NCBI GenBank assembly: GCA_011032825.1
Contig: JAADJZ010000010.1
Location: 496,001-560,000, forward strand
Reading direction: 5' to 3'
Source: Massariosphaeria phaeospora
Taxonomy: Eukaryota > Ascomycota > Dothideomycetes > Pleosporales
Length of the DNA: 64,000 nt
A program made the translations under genes and the position numbers. Below, one piece after another: positions 62,517 through 64,000 of the stretch (position 1 is the first letter of the stretch; every line of letters starts with the position of its first letter). The notes under the pieces were generated by a model, which worked only from the letters and a program-made list of their open reading frames with translations, was not told the origin of the DNA and did no database searches.

Positions 62517-64000
62517 ATGGCCGACTCTCCGAACAAGTTCGACGAAGAGCGCAAGAACAGTGCGCAGGAGGTTACTGTTCTACAGGAAGCGCCCACGGCT
62601 GTGCTGGAAGGTGGGGGGCTCGATCCTGTCTATGAGGCAAAGGCGAGGGTTCTGAACAAGGCGATCCAAGATATTGGTATGGGTCGTTATCAATGGCAAG
62701 TAAGTAATGAGGCTTTTATGAATTCCGCTACCTAGATGTGGAATATCAACCCCCAGTTGCCCTCGCAAGCTTATCGTGATCATATCGAAGATCTCAGCTT
62801 TGGATTCCATTGTTCTGCTAACCGCGCCATCTCTCGCTTCTGTCAATTTCAGTTTCATTCACCTTCAACATGAAAACACCGCTAACAGTAATGGCAGCTT
62901 TTCGTTGTAATCGGCTTCGGCTGGGCCTCCGACAACCTCTGGCCCATCGTCACATCCCTGATCTTCACCCCAATCGCCAACGAATTCAGTCCCACGCGCC
63001 CGCCCTTCCTCACGCTCTCCCAAAACATCGGACTACTCGTGGGTGCCATCTTCTGGGGCTTTGGCTGCGATATCTTCGGCCGCCGCTGGGCCTTCAACCT
63101 CACCATCGGTATCACAGGCGTCTTCGGCCTCATCGCTGCAGGATCACCCAACTTTGCGGCGATTAGCGTGTTTGCAGCACTTTGGTCTATTGGTGTCGGT
63201 GGAAACCTGCCTGTGGATTCTGCCATCTTTTTGGAATTCTTGCCGGGTAGCCATCAGTATCTGCTCACCGTCTTGAGTGTCGATTGGGCGTTGGCGCAGG
63301 TATTTGCTACATTAGTGGCATGGCCGCTGTTGGGGAATATGACTTGCTCGCAGACAGAGGAAAACTGTATCAAGGAGAAGAACATGGGATGGCGATACTT
63401 CATGCTCGTCATGGGTGGAGTCGCGATGCTCATGTTCATCGTCCGCTTCTTAGCCTTCACCATCTACGAGAGCCCCAAGTTCCTCATGGGCAAAGGGCAA
63501 GACGCCGAAGCCGTCAAGATCGTCCACGAGGTTGCCCGCCGCAACGGCAAGACATCCACACTTACGCTCGACGACCTAGAAGCCTGCAACAGGCTCGGGT
63601 CCCCCGTAGCCGTCCCCCAATCCCACGCCGCGACCGCCATCAAGAAGAATCTCGAGAAAGTCGACCTCAGCCACATCAAGCCGCTCTTCGCGACCAAGAA
63701 AATCGCCTTCTCGACCTCGCTCATCACCCTCGTGTGGGCCTTCATCGGCCTCGGCTTCCCGCTGTACAACGCCTTCCTGCCGTACATTCAGTCGACGCGC
63801 GGCGCCGACTTCGGCGACAGCAGCACCTACCTCACGTACCGCAACACGCTGATCATCGCGGCGCTGGGCGTGCCGGGCTGCCTGCTCGGCGGCGTGCTGG
63901 TCGAGCTGCGGCACGTCGGCCGCAAGGGCACGCTCTCGCTCGCCACCATCGCCACGGGCGTCTTCCTCTTCTGCTCGACCACGGCCGTCACGTCCGACGC
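62517..64000 (+). CDS. MFS transporter (sugar-porter/SV2-like), 5' part, cut by window edge
   Basis: Membrane transporter; 428 complete codons and part of another are in the window, and the 3' end lies beyond 64000. Exon 1 (62517-62699) encodes a hydrophilic start, MADSPNKFDEERKN, ending GMGRYQWQ; a 198-nt phase-0 intron (GTAAGT, GCTAAC, GCAG) leads to exon 2 at 62898. Membrane spans begin at once (LFVVIGFGWASDNLW). The MFS motif A-like sequence GFGCDIFGRRWAF follows span 2, and NLPVDSAIFLEF matches the SV2-like branch of the family. A loop with CSQTEENC (two Cys) and a larger central loop (about residues 250-310) separate the halves. Substrate unknown; relatives carry sugars, organic acids or phosphate compounds. 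Confidence 0.9.

Noticed and set aside
1..64000. CRISPR arrays, riboswitches, rRNA, biosynthetic or defence gene clusters
   Set aside because: None was seen; the repeats found are few, degenerate or coding, and the enzymes present belong to unrelated housekeeping pathways.

Overview
The window is nuclear DNA of a filamentous ascomycete (Pezizomycotina). Many GT-AG introns are only 38-70 nt long and carry CTAAC/CTGAC-type branch sites. Genes are compact, on both strands and not in operons, and family members such as an Msb3-type TBC protein, an Mga1-like HSF factor, Ish1 and a Vnx1-type exchanger are typical of fungi. A dothideomycete-like host is my guess from general character; the sequence alone does not prove it. 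No rRNA, tRNA or CRISPR array was recognised.

Layout. 1-8.9 kb: mitochondrial ETF-ubiquinone oxidoreductase (minus), a five-exon secreted alanine-rich repeat protein (plus), a small acidic coiled-coil protein (plus) and a lysine-rich nuclear-looking protein (minus). 8.9-13 kb is an accessory-looking block with degenerate direct repeats, purine-rich simple repeats, a gene split by a frameshift and orphan coding fragments. 13-24.8 kb: six-TM membrane protein, GPI-anchored Thr/Ser-rich surface protein, xanthine phosphoribosyltransferase, a five-exon F-box protein and a six-exon HSF-type transcription factor. 24.8-33.7 kb: tandem repeat, a small inverted-repeat element (MITE candidate), a secreted metallophosphoesterase, a BTB protein and a ubiquitin-conjugating enzyme, separated by long gene-poor stretches. 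33.7-49.5 kb is a gene-dense housekeeping block: TBC Rab-GAP, hotdog thioesterase, inositol monophosphatase, a deaminase with a very large insertion, a divergent F-box-like protein, Ish1-repeat stress protein, a small mitochondrial protein and an RBR ubiquitin ligase. 49.5-53.4 kb is a second accessory block with a clear Mutator-type MITE (9-bp target duplication) that interrupts an ORF, and a 268-bp tandem duplication. 53.4-64 kb: PA-TM-RING ligase (with a probable GC-AG intron), Vnx1-type cation/H+ exchanger, proteasome ATPase Rpt6, and an MFS transporter cut off by the right edge.

Functionally, the ubiquitin-proteasome pathway is well represented (E2, RBR E3, PA-RING E3, F-box protein, BTB protein, Rpt6), but dispersed and divergent, so I read it as chance neighbourhood and not a cluster. 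I found no secondary-metabolite or defence cluster. The most unusual items are the alanine-rich gene with phase-0 micro-exons, the MITE-interrupted ORF, the deaminase insertion and the repeat-rich degenerate block at 9-13 kb. All splice models were worked out by hand from frame continuity and consensus sites, with no transcript evidence.
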